The notes: generated by a model from the sequence alone, not told the origin. DNA of 36,396 nt from Lentisphaeria bacterium (GCA_017503545.1 JAFVSW010000194.1:1-36396), one strand, 5' to 3'. Positions 7,172 through 16,707 are shown, counted from the first letter of the stretch. Made by a program: numbers and translations.

Positions 7172-8506
7172 TTAATTCTGCCAGGGACCGGGGAATGGGA
7201 TCCGGGCGCGTAAATCGTCAAATGGGAGTTCCCGCGGGAGAATTCCACGATCGGACGCCAGAGCCGCTGCAATACCCGCTGCCTGTCCGGTAATATAACA
7301 TGCCGGAATCACACGGATGGAGGCATGAACATAACGATCGGCACTGACACAACGTCCGCACGTCAGAACGTTGTTGAGATTTTTCGGGAGCATGACCCGG
7401 TAAGGAATCCCATAAGTTTCGCCGGGAGCATATCCTTCCTTACGGAAGATCCGCTTATGTTCCAGGATTTCCTGTTTTCCGGGGCGTGGCGGGTGCAAGT
7501 CGGCAGGGAAATTGTATTCGCCGATTTCATCTTCAAAATGCTTTCTGGCGCGGTAATCTTCTTTTGTCAACTGGTAATCCCCGATGATGCGTCGGGATTC
7601 CCGAACGCCGAGGATGGAGCCGGACCCCACGATTTCCGCCTTGGAGAAACCGGGGATATGGCGCCGATAGAATTTTTCGTATGCCCGTAAAAGTTTCCGG
7701 TTTTTACAGATTCCGGCAGTCAAAGATTCTTCATCGGCTGCATTGATGTCAAACACATGGGATATGTTCCCGACCATGATATTGGGGGAAATGGAAAATA
7801 CGCCGGTATGATGATAATCTTCCTGCGGGAGTTCTCCGCTGCGGAATGCGGCTTCCAGCAATTCAGGCATTTTTTCATCATTATGACTGTAACAGCCGCC
7901 AGCCAGATAGGTTTCCACATCAACGCCAGCCCAGACCGGACACAATGTGGAAGGCATTACTTCGCCATTTTCTGCGCCGCTTTCATACCGCGCCCCGGAG
8001 CGGACTGCAAGGGTGCCATCGCCGGTGGCATCAATGAAAATCTTTGCTTCGACGGCAAAGAATCCGCTTGGTGCCGTAAAGACTGCCTGCCGGATCGTAC
8101 CGGATTCGGTTACTGTTGCAGCAAGAGTGGAGTAATAAAGCAATTTTACACCGGCGGATCGCAAGAGTTCTTCATAGAGAAAACGCAAATGTTCGGCATT
8201 GATTCCATCGACACAGTCATATCCGATTTCTGCGGACATGTCCTTCAGACCGGACAAAATGCGCCGTCCATAGCCTTCGCACAGCAGTTTACCGCCGGTA
8301 GCGAATGGCATAAACATGGGGACGCGGGCAGCGGTACTCATTCCGCCGGACATGGCAGTGCTTTCAATCAACATTACCTTTGCGCCTTGTTCTGCGGCAC
8401 ACGTTGCGGCAGCACAACCTGCGGGTCCGGCACCGACGACACAAACATCCACGCGATAACGGACAGGGATATCGCAGGAAAATGGAATATTCTTACAATC
8501 TTTCAT
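7172..8506 (-). CDS. FAD-dependent oxidoreductase
   Basis: A 444-residue flavoprotein. The N-terminal dinucleotide-binding motif 'VVGAGPAGCAAATCAAEQG' (residues 23-41) is followed by 'LIEST' with the ribose-binding Glu48. A second FAD motif appears as 'IFIDATGDGTLAV', and the C-terminal 'GRCVSADRYVHASIRVIPA...GQAAGIAAAL' closes the FAD site. This is the FAD_oxidored type common beside glycoside hydrolases in PVC and Bacteroidetes genomes; the substrate is unknown, possibly an oxidisable sugar. No signal peptide is visible, and the RBS is weak. It is the last gene of the lacI operon, 27 bases after the pseudopilin gene. Its 3' end is repeated at 1234-1262. Confidence 0.88.
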   Translation of the reverse strand: MKDCKNIPFSCDIPVRYRVDVCVVGAGPAGCAAATCAAEQGAKVMLIESTAMSGGMSTAARVPMFMPFATGGKLLCEGYGRRILSGLKDMSAEIGYDCVDGINAEHLRFLYEELLRSAGVKLLYYSTLAATVTESGTIRQAVFTAPSGFFAVEAKIFIDATGDGTLAVRSGARYESGAENGEVMPSTLCPVWAGVDVETYLAGGCYSHNDEKMPELLEAAFRSGELPQEDYHHTGVFSISPNIMVGNISHVFDINAADEESLTAGICKNRKLLRAYEKFYRRHIPGFSKAEIVGSGSILGVRESRRIIGDYQLTKEDYRARKHFEDEIGEYNFPADLHPPRPGKQEILEHKRIFRKEGYAPGETYGIPYRVMLPKNLNNVLTCGRCVSADRYVHASIRVIPACYITGQAAGIAAALASDRGILPRELPFDDLRARIPFPGPWQN

Positions 8507-8533
8507 GTTCTGTAAAACGCTTTATTTTATAAA

Positions 8534-9265
8534 TCAAAGGAACCAACCGGGGGAGAAATTCGCACGGCTGTCATCCGCAGCCCCGACGATCACTGCACCG
8601 GCAGGGACTTTGAAATCAGCGGGAGCCCAGTCTTTTCTGGCGAAGTCTCTGACTTTTACCGTTCGTACTGAATTATTGCCGAACACGGCATTGAATTCGT
8701 ATTTGCCATGCAGTGTGATGGAAAGTCTTCCTGCGTCCCCCGTGGATTCGGTAATTGCCCGTGGGAAATCTACGGAGTCATAACTGTTGAATGCGCCCCA
8801 GTTTTTACCGGAATTGGCATCTCCGGCAATGACGAGGCTTCCTGCGATGGAATCATATTTTTTCTGAGTCAGAGATTTTCTCAAGAGTGCAGTTTGTCTT
8901 GCATAATCGGCATGATGTTCAATAAAATCCGGGAATTTATCCCGCGCGGTGGGACATTCAAAGACTTTATAATTTTTCTTATGATAGGGGGTATATGCGC
9001 CGAAATAGGGATCATACCCATCCATCCATGCTTTCGGGTTGGATTGGGAAGGATATTGAACCGGTAAAGCGGCATCCATCCGCGTGTAATCATGGCGATA
9101 CATGGTCATGTAGAGCCCGACCTGCTTCAAGTTGGAGATGCACTGTGTTTTCTTTGCTACATCCTTTACTTTTGACAATGCGGGGAGGAGCATAGATGCA
9201 AGGATGGCAATAATGGCGATTACGACAAGTAATTCGATGAGCGTGAAACTGTAATTTTTTTTCAT
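8534..9265 (-). CDS. Type II pseudopilin-like protein (prepilin N-terminal signal)
   Basis: A 243-residue protein starting [16 protein letters not shown], a textbook prepilin signal: basic leader, cleavage before Phe7, glutamate at mature position 5, then a hydrophobic helix to ~residue 30. The following '[22 protein letters not shown]' and later '[22 protein letters not shown]' are typical of the large DUF1559-like/H-X9-DG family expanded in Planctomycetes and Lentisphaerae. It is presumably processed by a prepilin peptidase and anchored or assembled at the envelope. I chose the ATG at 9265 because AGGAG sits nine bases upstream; an ATG two codons earlier (9271) is too close to that RBS. It lies inside the glycan operon, between a DUF4091 gene (8-14 bases) and the oxidoreductase. 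Confidence 0.9.
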   Translation of the reverse strand: MKKNYSFTLIELLVVIAIIAILASMLLPALSKVKDVAKKTQCISNLKQVGLYMTMYRHDYTRMDAALPVQYPSQSNPKAWMDGYDPYFGAYTPYHKKNYKVFECPTARDKFPDFIEHHADYARQTALLRKSLTQKKYDSIAGSLVIAGDANSGKNWGAFNSYDSVDFPRAITESTGDAGRLSITLHGKYEFNAVFGNNSVRTVKVRDFARKDWAPADFKVPAGAVIVGAADDSRANFSPGWFL

Positions 9266-9279
9266 AGACATATTCTCCT

Positions 9280-10866
9280 TTATTTTGTTTCTGCTTCTAT
9301 TAAATCCGCCAGTTCCCTCCGCATGGCCCGGAGTTTTCCGGGGGAATTGCGGAAGTTGATCTTCATCGGATTTTTCGGGAACAGACGGCGCATTTCCGAA
9401 TGGAGCTTCTGCAATTTCTTTTTGCCAGCCGCGCTTTTGACGGTTTGAGACGCCAGAACAAGATAATCATAATCCTCGCTGGCATCCCGGATCGTTTCCA
9501 GGCGGATTCCCGGCATCAAGCCGTTTTTACCGGGGTAGAACAGGACGCCACCGGTGGTATATTTCCGGATATCATCCCGGGTGAATTTTGCCGGATCCAG
9601 AAGCGGTTCGCCTTTTTTGCGGAAACTCCAATGGGTACCGCACCAATAGACTAACCCGGAATACCCGTAATCAAAATGACGCCAGTAGAACAGACGGAGG
9701 CGGACCGGCTGGTTATCGACGGAAAACAGGATTCCGTTATGATAAGCAAAGGTTTTTTCTCCGCGTTTTTGTGCTTTACGCATTTCCAGATCGACTTCCG
9801 GAGTCAAATTGGCAAGGGGCAGATTCCAGATATTGATCAACCCGATCAAGGCAGGAGTCGGGTGATAGGTCACCATGAAATTGACATCAGGGGCATTCTG
9901 TTTTGCGATTTTCAAATTAGCCGCCATGGCTTTGCGCTGTTTTTCGCCCCAGGGTTCATCCGCATAATAAACAATCCCGTACTTTTTCAGGTATGGACTG
10001 CTGTTGACAAAGCGATTGAGCCGCTGATAAAATTCCGGTTTTTTCTTCTGATAATCCCCGCCCGGCAGTGTGAAATAGGCAAACCCGGTTTCTTCGGCTT
10101 CCTTTACTACATTTTTGAATTCATCGGGGAAGACCAGCGTTGGATTACCCTGTGCATCTTTACCGTATTTCAGGGGGAGCCCCTGACGCGGTGCAAGGCG
10201 GTAATCTGCCAGCAGTTTCCAATGTTTCCTTATGAACCGGAAATAATTGTGTCTGCCTTTGATTCCGTATGCCGGTTCCACAAATTGTTCCCAGATTCCG
10301 ATATCGGCCTGAAAATTCGGGATTTTCGGCAAGGCAAATTTCCGGATGTTCAAGGCGAGAGGGATTTTTTTTGTTCCGGCAGATGTCGTTTTTACAATGA
10401 CATGTCCGGTATATTTCCCCGGCGTTGCTTCCGTAGGGACTTTTACCGTAATCCAGAACCGTTCGGTTTTATCTTTCTGCAAAGTAACCGTATCCCGTTC
10501 TGCCAGGGCATCGGGATACCATCCCGCTTCATTGGCAAAGTCCGTGGTCGTTTCCAGAAACAGGTCCACCTGGTGTCGGATCCGGGCGGAAATGCATGCC
10601 TTTTTGCCATTTGCATTGGTCAACGGAGAAATGGCGAGGGAGACTTTTTGCTTATCCTTTCCCCGGAGAAGGATCTGGAACGATTCACTTTCATTCCGGG
10701 CGGCATCGAGTGCAATTCCGTGTTCCGGGATTTGCAGATTGGTTTCTGTTTCTCTGGCTTTTACCATGGAGTCAAGAGTTCCGATCTGCAAATCAGGAGG
10801 TGCTGCCGTGATGTGCGCCGTTATAAGCAGCAGAAACGCACCTGTGGAGAGAATTTGTTTGTTCAT
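9280..10866 (-). CDS. Secreted DUF4091 / GH123-like protein
   Basis: A 528-residue exported protein with a signal peptide at residues 1 to ~22 ('[12 protein letters not shown]'). An N-terminal beta-rich domain precedes a (beta/alpha)-barrel-like region containing 'YYADEPWG' near residue 301, an Asp-Glu pair like the catalytic pair of GH123 enzymes. The DUF4091 part follows ('[21 protein letters not shown]' region near 392, then '[18 protein letters not shown]'). GH123 enzymes release N-acetyl-galactosamine by substrate-assisted catalysis; activity here is inferred. Its ATG overlaps the stop of the upstream 870-residue paralogue by one base (TAATG), so translation is probably coupled. Confidence 0.85.
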   Translation of the reverse strand: MNKQILSTGAFLLLITAHITAAPPDLQIGTLDSMVKARETETNLQIPEHGIALDAARNESESFQILLRGKDKQKVSLAISPLTNANGKKACISARIRHQVDLFLETTTDFANEAGWYPDALAERDTVTLQKDKTERFWITVKVPTEATPGKYTGHVIVKTTSAGTKKIPLALNIRKFALPKIPNFQADIGIWEQFVEPAYGIKGRHNYFRFIRKHWKLLADYRLAPRQGLPLKYGKDAQGNPTLVFPDEFKNVVKEAEETGFAYFTLPGGDYQKKKPEFYQRLNRFVNSSPYLKKYGIVYYADEPWGEKQRKAMAANLKIAKQNAPDVNFMVTYHPTPALIGLINIWNLPLANLTPEVDLEMRKAQKRGEKTFAYHNGILFSVDNQPVRLRLFYWRHFDYGYSGLVYWCGTHWSFRKKGEPLLDPAKFTRDDIRKYTTGGVLFYPGKNGLMPGIRLETIRDASEDYDYLVLASQTVKSAAGKKKLQKLHSEMRRLFPKNPMKINFRNSPGKLRAMRRELADLIEAETK

Positions 10867-13478
10867 TATTTTTTTCTCCGGTTCAAATTTATGATTTGTT
10901 CTGCTACCTGTTTGCGGAATGTACGGACTTTTTCCGGTGTGGAGAGTTTATCGCCGGTAAGCAGATTTGTCTTCAGCAATTTTTCCGCAGGAGCGAGCCG
11001 TGGATCATCCGGATTGGCTTTTTTCAAAGCATCCACTGCATTCCGCAGCATGTAGATGTATTCATAATCTTCAATGCCGTCCCGGTATGCTTTCAGACGG
11101 ATCGACGGCAGGACACCGGTTTCGGTAGGCAGAAGCAGAACGGCATCGAAGGATGTGGAAGCTCTGCCGTTTGTCCATTTGTTATTGAGCCAGTTTGCCG
11201 TGGTCCAGATCAGCCCGCCGGTATACTTGTAGTTGAGCAGTTTCCAGAAGTTCTGTCTGGTATTGAGCATGGGAATATCAATCCCGTTTGCAGGGGAGGC
11301 GGGGTTGACTTGATAAAGGGTTCCGCCTTTTTCCAGAATGGTATCGGTATATTTGCTGTTTTCAAGAGTTCTTGCCCATACATCCACGTAAGGGATCATA
11401 TGATACAATCCGGAGGCATAATAGGTGAGCATGACGGGGATCTTTGTGACTTTGCGCCATTGTTCCACCCATTGGATGTATTTCTGTTCATCTTTTTTGC
11501 CGATTTCGTCAAACGGGGCATAGACGTACACGGAATCCAATGCATTTTTGGAAGCAAAGAATTCGCCTTTTTTCCGGAGCAGTTCCGGATTGGATTTCAA
11601 CAGCCTGGTGGAAATATTGAAATGGCTTGCACCTTTTGCACGGGCTGCGGCATATTCCTGTTCCCACATTGCCGGATCGCTGCCCAGAGGATCGTATCGC
11701 GGAGAGAGTTTATGTGCAAAGAGTTGTTCGCGGACTTTTTCCACATATTCTCTGTCGGACAAGGTGGAAGTTACATGTTTTGCATACCATTTTTTGACAG
11801 AACCGAAAGAATCGCCGCAGTCGGTTTTGAAGGCAGGGATGGCATTCAGAGTGAAATTCCAGACTGTGATTTCCAGCGGAATCTTAACCGGCGGAACATT
11901 ATAGCAGTAGAATATGATCTCTGTTTTATATTTCCCGGCTTTGACATTGGGAGCGGCATGGACATCCACAAAGAAAAGAACATTTTCTTTATCTTTGAAA
12001 GAGACATACTGTTCATCTTCCAGAATAATTTCCGGGAAACGTCCCGTTTTTGCATCGTAGAAAGAGAACAATGCGCCGGTCTGGAGCGTGTAGCGGACCG
12101 GTGAGACTTTGACGGTCAAACCTTTCGGCAATTTTCCGCAAACCCCTTTCAGACGGAATGGATAATCCACACTGCGCGGTTTTGCTGCGATGAGGAAGGA
12201 TTCCCCTTCGTTGCGTGCCAGTTCGATTTTAGCTGGGCCTTTTTTCGCTTTACGGTCCACATAATCCATCGGAGTGATCTGTTCCATACTGTCGACAAAG
12301 AAATATTCCATATTGTCCGTCCGTGCGAGAAGCGGACCGGCGTGAGCCTGTGGCGTTTCTTTCAGATTGGAATAATCCAGCAGAGGGAAGAATGTATCAT
12401 CATCCGCAAGCGTGCCGTAAGCGACAGCATTTTTCAATTTGCAACTTTCTTTTTTTGCATTGATGATTTCCATTTCCAGGAAAAGCGGGGTATCCACATA
12501 TTTTTTCATGGCAGGGAAACGGCATTGGAAATCCTGCGATTTTCCAACTTCCAGTTTGATTTTCTGTTTATCCGCCGTAGCCAATACGTTGCCGTTTACA
12601 TCGGTCAGACGGGGGATGACCGTTACCGTTTCCTTCCGGACTCCGGCGATGCGTACGGAGAAATCCAATTCTTTGACTTTTGCGGAGACCTTATCGGGAG
12701 AAACGCAAAGGATATAATCGGGAGCCGCCGATGTTACACGGTCGAATTTTCCGCTGACTGCAAAAGATTGTGTCATTGTATGTTTTTTGCCGGGTAAGAT
12801 GCTGACCGGTTCATAAAGCTGTTCCAACGTGTGGAGATTGTTCATATAGGAATTGTAATAGCGGTTCGGCGTAATATCGGTATAAAACCAGCAGACGCCA
12901 TCTTCCTTGTAAGAACGGCTGCACCAGTTTGTGATGGAGGGGCTGGTCGTTCCCAGTTCATGATGTGCGGTACAATTGTTCTGCCAGAGACCGTTTTTTC
13001 TTTCGTGAGCATTGGTGATTCCGCGGAAATTATTTCTGCCCATTGCGGTACTGTTGCGGAACCATGGGTAAACTTTCAATGCCCGGTCTGTTGTATTGTG
13101 CATACTCCAGAACATTGTGATTTTACTTTCCCCGGGCAGGAGTGTGAATGTTTCCCGTAATACCACACCATCATCGAATGTTTTGCTGAACGTGATGGAA
13201 GTTCCGGTATTTTTCTCCATTTTCCACAAAGTCTTGTAACTCATCTTATAGGGGTATGCCGCTTCATGATTCTCAAACAAACCAAGATTGGTTTTACCCT
13301 CATGGTTTACGGTATACCGGAGGAATTCCCGCTGGTTGGTCTTATCCATACATTTGATAATGCGGGCACCCAGACGATCAAAGGTGATTTTCAGACATTC
13401 ATTCTCAATGACATCATTGCCTTGAATGACGGCTGTAACACTTAATGCTGCTGTCATAGAAATAATCTTCTTATTCAT
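10866..13478 (-). CDS. Large secreted DUF4091 / GH123-like protein
   Basis: An 870-residue exported protein with a signal peptide (1 to ~20, 'AALSVTAVIQG'). Residues ~20-260 look like a sugar-binding beta-sandwich ('LKITFDRLGARIIKCMDK'), absent from the shorter paralogue. A middle domain leads into a barrel with 'YAPFDEIGK' near residue 656 (Asp-Glu pair), then 'PTETGVLPSIRLKAYRDGIE' near 785-815, typical of DUF4091. It probably hydrolyses a glycan bearing N-acetylhexosamine (inference from family). Its RBS GGAG overlaps the end of the preceding gene (6-base gap), showing tight operon packing. Confidence 0.85.
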   Translation of the reverse strand: MNKKIISMTAALSVTAVIQGNDVIENECLKITFDRLGARIIKCMDKTNQREFLRYTVNHEGKTNLGLFENHEAAYPYKMSYKTLWKMEKNTGTSITFSKTFDDGVVLRETFTLLPGESKITMFWSMHNTTDRALKVYPWFRNSTAMGRNNFRGITNAHERKNGLWQNNCTAHHELGTTSPSITNWCSRSYKEDGVCWFYTDITPNRYYNSYMNNLHTLEQLYEPVSILPGKKHTMTQSFAVSGKFDRVTSAAPDYILCVSPDKVSAKVKELDFSVRIAGVRKETVTVIPRLTDVNGNVLATADKQKIKLEVGKSQDFQCRFPAMKKYVDTPLFLEMEIINAKKESCKLKNAVAYGTLADDDTFFPLLDYSNLKETPQAHAGPLLARTDNMEYFFVDSMEQITPMDYVDRKAKKGPAKIELARNEGESFLIAAKPRSVDYPFRLKGVCGKLPKGLTVKVSPVRYTLQTGALFSFYDAKTGRFPEIILEDEQYVSFKDKENVLFFVDVHAAPNVKAGKYKTEIIFYCYNVPPVKIPLEITVWNFTLNAIPAFKTDCGDSFGSVKKWYAKHVTSTLSDREYVEKVREQLFAHKLSPRYDPLGSDPAMWEQEYAAARAKGASHFNISTRLLKSNPELLRKKGEFFASKNALDSVYVYAPFDEIGKKDEQKYIQWVEQWRKVTKIPVMLTYYASGLYHMIPYVDVWARTLENSKYTDTILEKGGTLYQVNPASPANGIDIPMLNTRQNFWKLLNYKYTGGLIWTTANWLNNKWTNGRASTSFDAVLLLPTETGVLPSIRLKAYRDGIEDYEYIYMLRNAVDALKKANPDDPRLAPAEKLLKTNLLTGDKLSTPEKVRTFRKQVAEQIINLNRRKK

Positions 13479-13484
13479 GTTGCA

Positions 13485-14243
13485 TTATTCTCCGAAATTG
13501 GCACGGTAAATTTTCATAACGTCCTGATACACTTTTGCATGATCTGCATTCCCGGTTGTGGGAACTGCAATGTAGCGAGACTGGCATTGCTGCCCTTTTG
13601 CCACTTTGGAACGGACAAAGTCCGGATGATGGATCTCCATTCCCGGACGCCAGCCGTATCCGCGGGAGAAACCGCCGACTGCAATGGAGCCGCCGCCGGA
13701 GAAATCATAAAAATCCAGTGACGGGATAATATACATCACTGCCGGTTTTGCCGGGTCTTTATCGGAAAGAACGGCCCAGGTGCGCAATTGATATTGTTTG
13801 TGTTTTTTTACTGCCAATTCCAGCGGTTCTCTGCCGGGCAGAGTCAGCATGATCAGATTGGAAGCGGCATCCAGAGAGGGCAGGGAACCGGAAAGACAAT
13901 CCAAATCCTGTTTTGCAGTCAGAGTAAGACTGACAAATACAGCCGGAGAACCTTTGAAGGTCTGATAGACATGTTTGATTTCATAATTTTTATCCCCGGC
14001 AACGACTGTTGTCTTTGTACCTTTATCGCTGATTTCTGTTTTGCCATTGCTTCTTTTGATATTGCAGACAGCCCAACCGGAATTTTTCAGCCGGAGTACA
14101 CCGGATTTTGCAACATCGGTCAGAACGGCTTTTCCTTTTTGTTCTTTCACCATCAATTTTTTATGATCGAACGCATAATCCTGGGCGAAGATCTGCAGCG
14201 GGATTGCTGCAAGAAGTGTGAGTGTTGCAATGTTCCATTTCAT
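13485..14243 (-). CDS. Secreted protein of unknown function in the lacI operon
   Basis: A 252-residue protein with a clear signal peptide (1-20, cleaved after 'LQIFAQ'). I do not recognise a family. The body is beta-rich, with a glycine-rich stretch 'DFSGGGSIAVGGFSRGYG' near 180-197 and 'GMEIHHPDFV'. It might be a carbohydrate-binding or mutarotase-like sandwich accessory to the two DUF4091 proteins it precedes. The RBS is good (AGGAAACCAGGAAC then ATG). It lies 57 bases after lacI and 6 bases before the 870-residue gene, so it belongs to the same transcript. Confidence 0.8.
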   Translation of the reverse strand: MKWNIATLTLLAAIPLQIFAQDYAFDHKKLMVKEQKGKAVLTDVAKSGVLRLKNSGWAVCNIKRSNGKTEISDKGTKTTVVAGDKNYEIKHVYQTFKGSPAVFVSLTLTAKQDLDCLSGSLPSLDAASNLIMLTLPGREPLELAVKKHKQYQLRTWAVLSDKDPAKPAVMYIIPSLDFYDFSGGGSIAVGGFSRGYGWRPGMEIHHPDFVRSKVAKGQQCQSRYIAVPTTGNADHAKVYQDVMKIYRANFGE

Positions 14244-14300
14244 GTTCCTGGTTTCCTTTCCTTTGAGTTCCTGTTTGTTTTATTTTGTTGCTAATCTGTT

Positions 14301-15338
14301 TTATTTTTTGTAACATACCGGTTCCAGAAGACATACCGGTTCTGAAATTTTTTCTCCATTTTCGTATTGATGAATAAATGCAAGTAATTTCTGTAAATAT
14401 TCATCATCATCAAATCCAACATAAACGTCCGGTTGATTTTCACAGTTTATCGCACGACGGGAATTGCCGATGGCTGCAATCGTGATCTTTTTTTCATCCC
14501 CGCCGCTCCGTTTCAGTTCCGCCACTGCTCCATCCACAAAATAATCATTGGAACAAAGCAGTACATCGGGCAGCGGATCTCCTTTATCCAGCATCGCAGC
14601 AACGGCTTCCGCGCCGCACTCTTTCTGCCAGCAATCATGTGTATGAAAAATGGGAATATGGGCGGGTGCGCCGGAGAGTTCGCTGATCCGGGAACAGAAT
14701 CCGTTTTGCTGTGCGGAAAGATTACATTCCATGTTATCCGTTCCCAGAATGGCAAAGGAACGTTTGCCCATATCCCATACCGTTTCCGCAATCAATTCTC
14801 CCGCGCGGAAAAAATTCCCATGTACCAGTGGAATTTGCTTGTGTGTTTCATCAAAACGGCACATGCTTCCCACACATTTCGGGACACAGGTCAGAAGTTT
14901 TTGCAGATATTGCCGGCTTTCCGGATCATCCAGCAATAGAGAATCACTGATAACCAGAATATCCAATAAGCCATTGGCAGCACAGTTCGGCAATTTTCTT
15001 TTTTGAATGTCATCACGGGAGATTCCCTCCATGATAACCAGTTTCTCTTGTAATATTAAGCGTGCATACAGGCGCATCAGGATGTTGTTGAAGTTTTCAC
15101 CATCCGCAACCTGACGCAAACCATCTTTGCGGAGAAGAATCCCGATCATGCCGGTTTTTCCGGTTTTCATGCCTCTTGCCAGAAGATTCGGGCGGTAGTT
15201 ATGTTTCAATGCAATTTCCTGAACGAGACGGATCGTTTCATCACTGAGGGATAATTTCTCTGCTTTCCCGTTCAAAATAAAGGAGACCGCCGTTTGACTG
15301 ACACCGGCAAGCCGTCCGATTTCTTTCATTGTAATCAT
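14301..15338 (-). CDS. LacI-family transcriptional regulator
   Basis: A 345-residue repressor-type regulator. Residues 3-25 carry the LacI helix-turn-helix ('MKEIGRLAGVSQTAVSFILNG'), a hinge lies near 51-57 ('NLLARGMK'), and a periplasmic-binding-protein-like sensor follows (~61-330). The sensor probably binds a sugar or oligosaccharide. It is the first gene of a ~8.2-kb minus-strand operon ending with the FAD oxidoreductase. A perfect 14-bp palindrome with a central CG (15366-15379) sits just downstream of its promoter, so it most likely represses its own operon. The start was chosen because AGGTGA precedes the first ATG. Confidence 0.92.
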   Translation of the reverse strand: MITMKEIGRLAGVSQTAVSFILNGKAEKLSLSDETIRLVQEIALKHNYRPNLLARGMKTGKTGMIGILLRKDGLRQVADGENFNNILMRLYARLILQEKLVIMEGISRDDIQKRKLPNCAANGLLDILVISDSLLLDDPESRQYLQKLLTCVPKCVGSMCRFDETHKQIPLVHGNFFRAGELIAETVWDMGKRSFAILGTDNMECNLSAQQNGFCSRISELSGAPAHIPIFHTHDCWQKECGAEAVAAMLDKGDPLPDVLLCSNDYFVDGAVAELKRSGGDEKKITIAAIGNSRRAINCENQPDVYVGFDDDEYLQKLLAFIHQYENGEKISEPVCLLEPVCYKK

Positions 15339-15365
15339 ACTGTCACCTGAAAACGGAATATTTTG

Positions 15366-15379
15366 CTAATACGTATTAG
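15366..15379. promoter_or_regulatory. Candidate LacI-type operator
   Basis: CTAATACGTATTAG is a perfect palindrome with a central CpG, the standard form of LacI-family operators. It lies 28 bases before the lacI start and four bases downstream of the -10 box, covering the likely transcription start. I saw no second copy upstream of the MFS gene. Confidence 0.75.
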
Positions 15380-15383
15380 TCCT

Positions 15384-15412
15384 AATATAATATGACGGTT
15401 GCAGAATTACAA
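15384..15412 (-). promoter_or_regulatory. Candidate promoter of the lacI operon
   Basis: On the minus strand TTGTAA (15407-15412), a 17-base spacer and TATATT (15384-15389). The operator palindrome begins immediately downstream. Confidence 0.6.
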
Positions 15413-15438
15413 GTCTCATTCCAATTTTTTTTCGTTTT

Positions 15439-16650
15439 TTATCCGTTTTTTTTCGCCGGTTTCGGTAAGGTCATCGCAAACAGCGAATTGAAAATCGCCA
15501 TCACTGCGGCAAAGGCAAAGAGCATACCCACACCCCATTTCATCCAGATCCAGCCGCCTGCCGGTGCGGCAAGAATGGAAATCAGATGATTGATACTGAT
15601 ACCAGTGGATAAGGTGGATGTGAGTTCATCTTTGGTTTCCGCCAGCTGGCGGACATAAATATTGGTTGCCAACGATGTGGTACTGATCATGGCATCCAGC
15701 AGAAAGTTGATGCAAACAACGATCAATGCAATTTTTGCAGGGAAAATCTCTCCTGCGTATCCGTAGAGAAGACAGACAAAAAAGAGAATAACGGTATCCC
15801 AGATCATGGTATTGCGATATCCCCACCGGTCGGTCAGTTTACCTACCAGCGGAGCAATAAAGATATTGATTGCGGCGCAAATCCCCATCAGCAGTGCAAT
15901 ATTGGCGGTACTCATGCCGTATTCCCGGATCAATACGTAAGGGGCAAATGTCAGAAAGATCTGTTTGCGGGCACCGTAGAAAAGTTCCAGCGCATAAAAT
16001 TTATTGAATTTCCGGTTGAAATAAAGCCGGGGGCGTTTCGATGGCACTTGCGGCGCATCTTTGGTAAAACTGCTGAGAAAACTGATGAGCATAAGAATGA
16101 CAATCAGAATCCAGACCGCATGATACAGTACTTCCCCTTCCTGCTTCAGCCATGTGGTCCCCGCATAAAACAGCAATGCTACAAGAATACTGCCAGCCAC
16201 CGTCCCGAAGTTCATGATACTGGTCAGATAGCCCAGTGATTGTCCGGCGTGTCCTTCTTTTGCAATTTGCATGGCAATGGAGGAACGGACGGGCATCACC
16301 AGATGTTCCCCGGTACTCCACAGCATGATGATTGCAGTCACAAATACTTTATCCGACGGGACCAGGAGCAGACCGGCGCCGATCATGGAGATCAATGTTC
16401 CAAGCCGCATGACTTTCCAGTCGCTTGTCTTATGGAGCAATGCCAGGAGAAAGACCAGTGCAAGCCCCGGCATTTCCCGGAAGAATTCCAACCATCCGCG
16501 TTCCACCGAATTGAGGTGATAAATGTCAGAAAGAAAGTTATTCATGACTGCCATGAAACAGCCGACACCGATCCCCCATACAAAAATACTGAGGAAAAAG
16601 GCGTAAGCGCCGGAGGCACTGCGGAAAATGTCAGATTTGAAGATTTTCAT
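15439..16650 (-). CDS. MFS transporter
   Basis: A 403-residue integral membrane protein with about 12 hydrophobic segments, a charged central loop ('SSFTKDAPQVPSKRPRLYFNRKF' region, ~195-220) and the MFS signature-like 'GKLTDRWGYRN' after segment 8. It probably imports a small solute. Its place directly upstream of the lacI glycan operon, same strand, suggests sugars or oligosaccharides (inference). No clear Shine-Dalgarno sequence precedes the ATG. The spacing to the upstream lytic transglycosylase gene is 57 bases, so read-through from that side is possible. Confidence 0.85.
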   Translation of the reverse strand: MKIFKSDIFRSASGAYAFFLSIFVWGIGVGCFMAVMNNFLSDIYHLNSVERGWLEFFREMPGLALVFLLALLHKTSDWKVMRLGTLISMIGAGLLLVPSDKVFVTAIIMLWSTGEHLVMPVRSSIAMQIAKEGHAGQSLGYLTSIMNFGTVAGSILVALLFYAGTTWLKQEGEVLYHAVWILIVILMLISFLSSFTKDAPQVPSKRPRLYFNRKFNKFYALELFYGARKQIFLTFAPYVLIREYGMSTANIALLMGICAAINIFIAPLVGKLTDRWGYRNTMIWDTVILFFVCLLYGYAGEIFPAKIALIVVCINFLLDAMISTTSLATNIYVRQLAETKDELTSTLSTGISINHLISILAAPAGGWIWMKWGVGMLFAFAAVMAIFNSLFAMTLPKPAKKNG

Positions 16651-16707
16651 TTTGGAAACAGTCCGGGAAGGATTTTTTTTGATTCGGGGGCGGGGATCAG
16701 AGTATGA

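Larger units (their letters stand above)
7096..7200 (+). repeat. Direct repeat copy B (AraC 3' end / FAD oxidoreductase 3' end junction)
   Basis: A 105-bp segment, ~95% identical to 1159-1262 in the same orientation. Here the oxidoreductase part continues into the full gene, while the AraC part is only a remnant. It includes the hairpin AATCCCG/CGGGATT (7141-7162) plus a T run, so it can terminate transcripts from the lyase gene. Confidence 0.9.

Noticed and set aside
9676..11055. A 459-residue frame antisense to the DUF4091 genes
   Set aside because: No RBS and no domain. The opposite strand holds signal peptides and recognised motifs. The same reasoning applies to 10896-12104.
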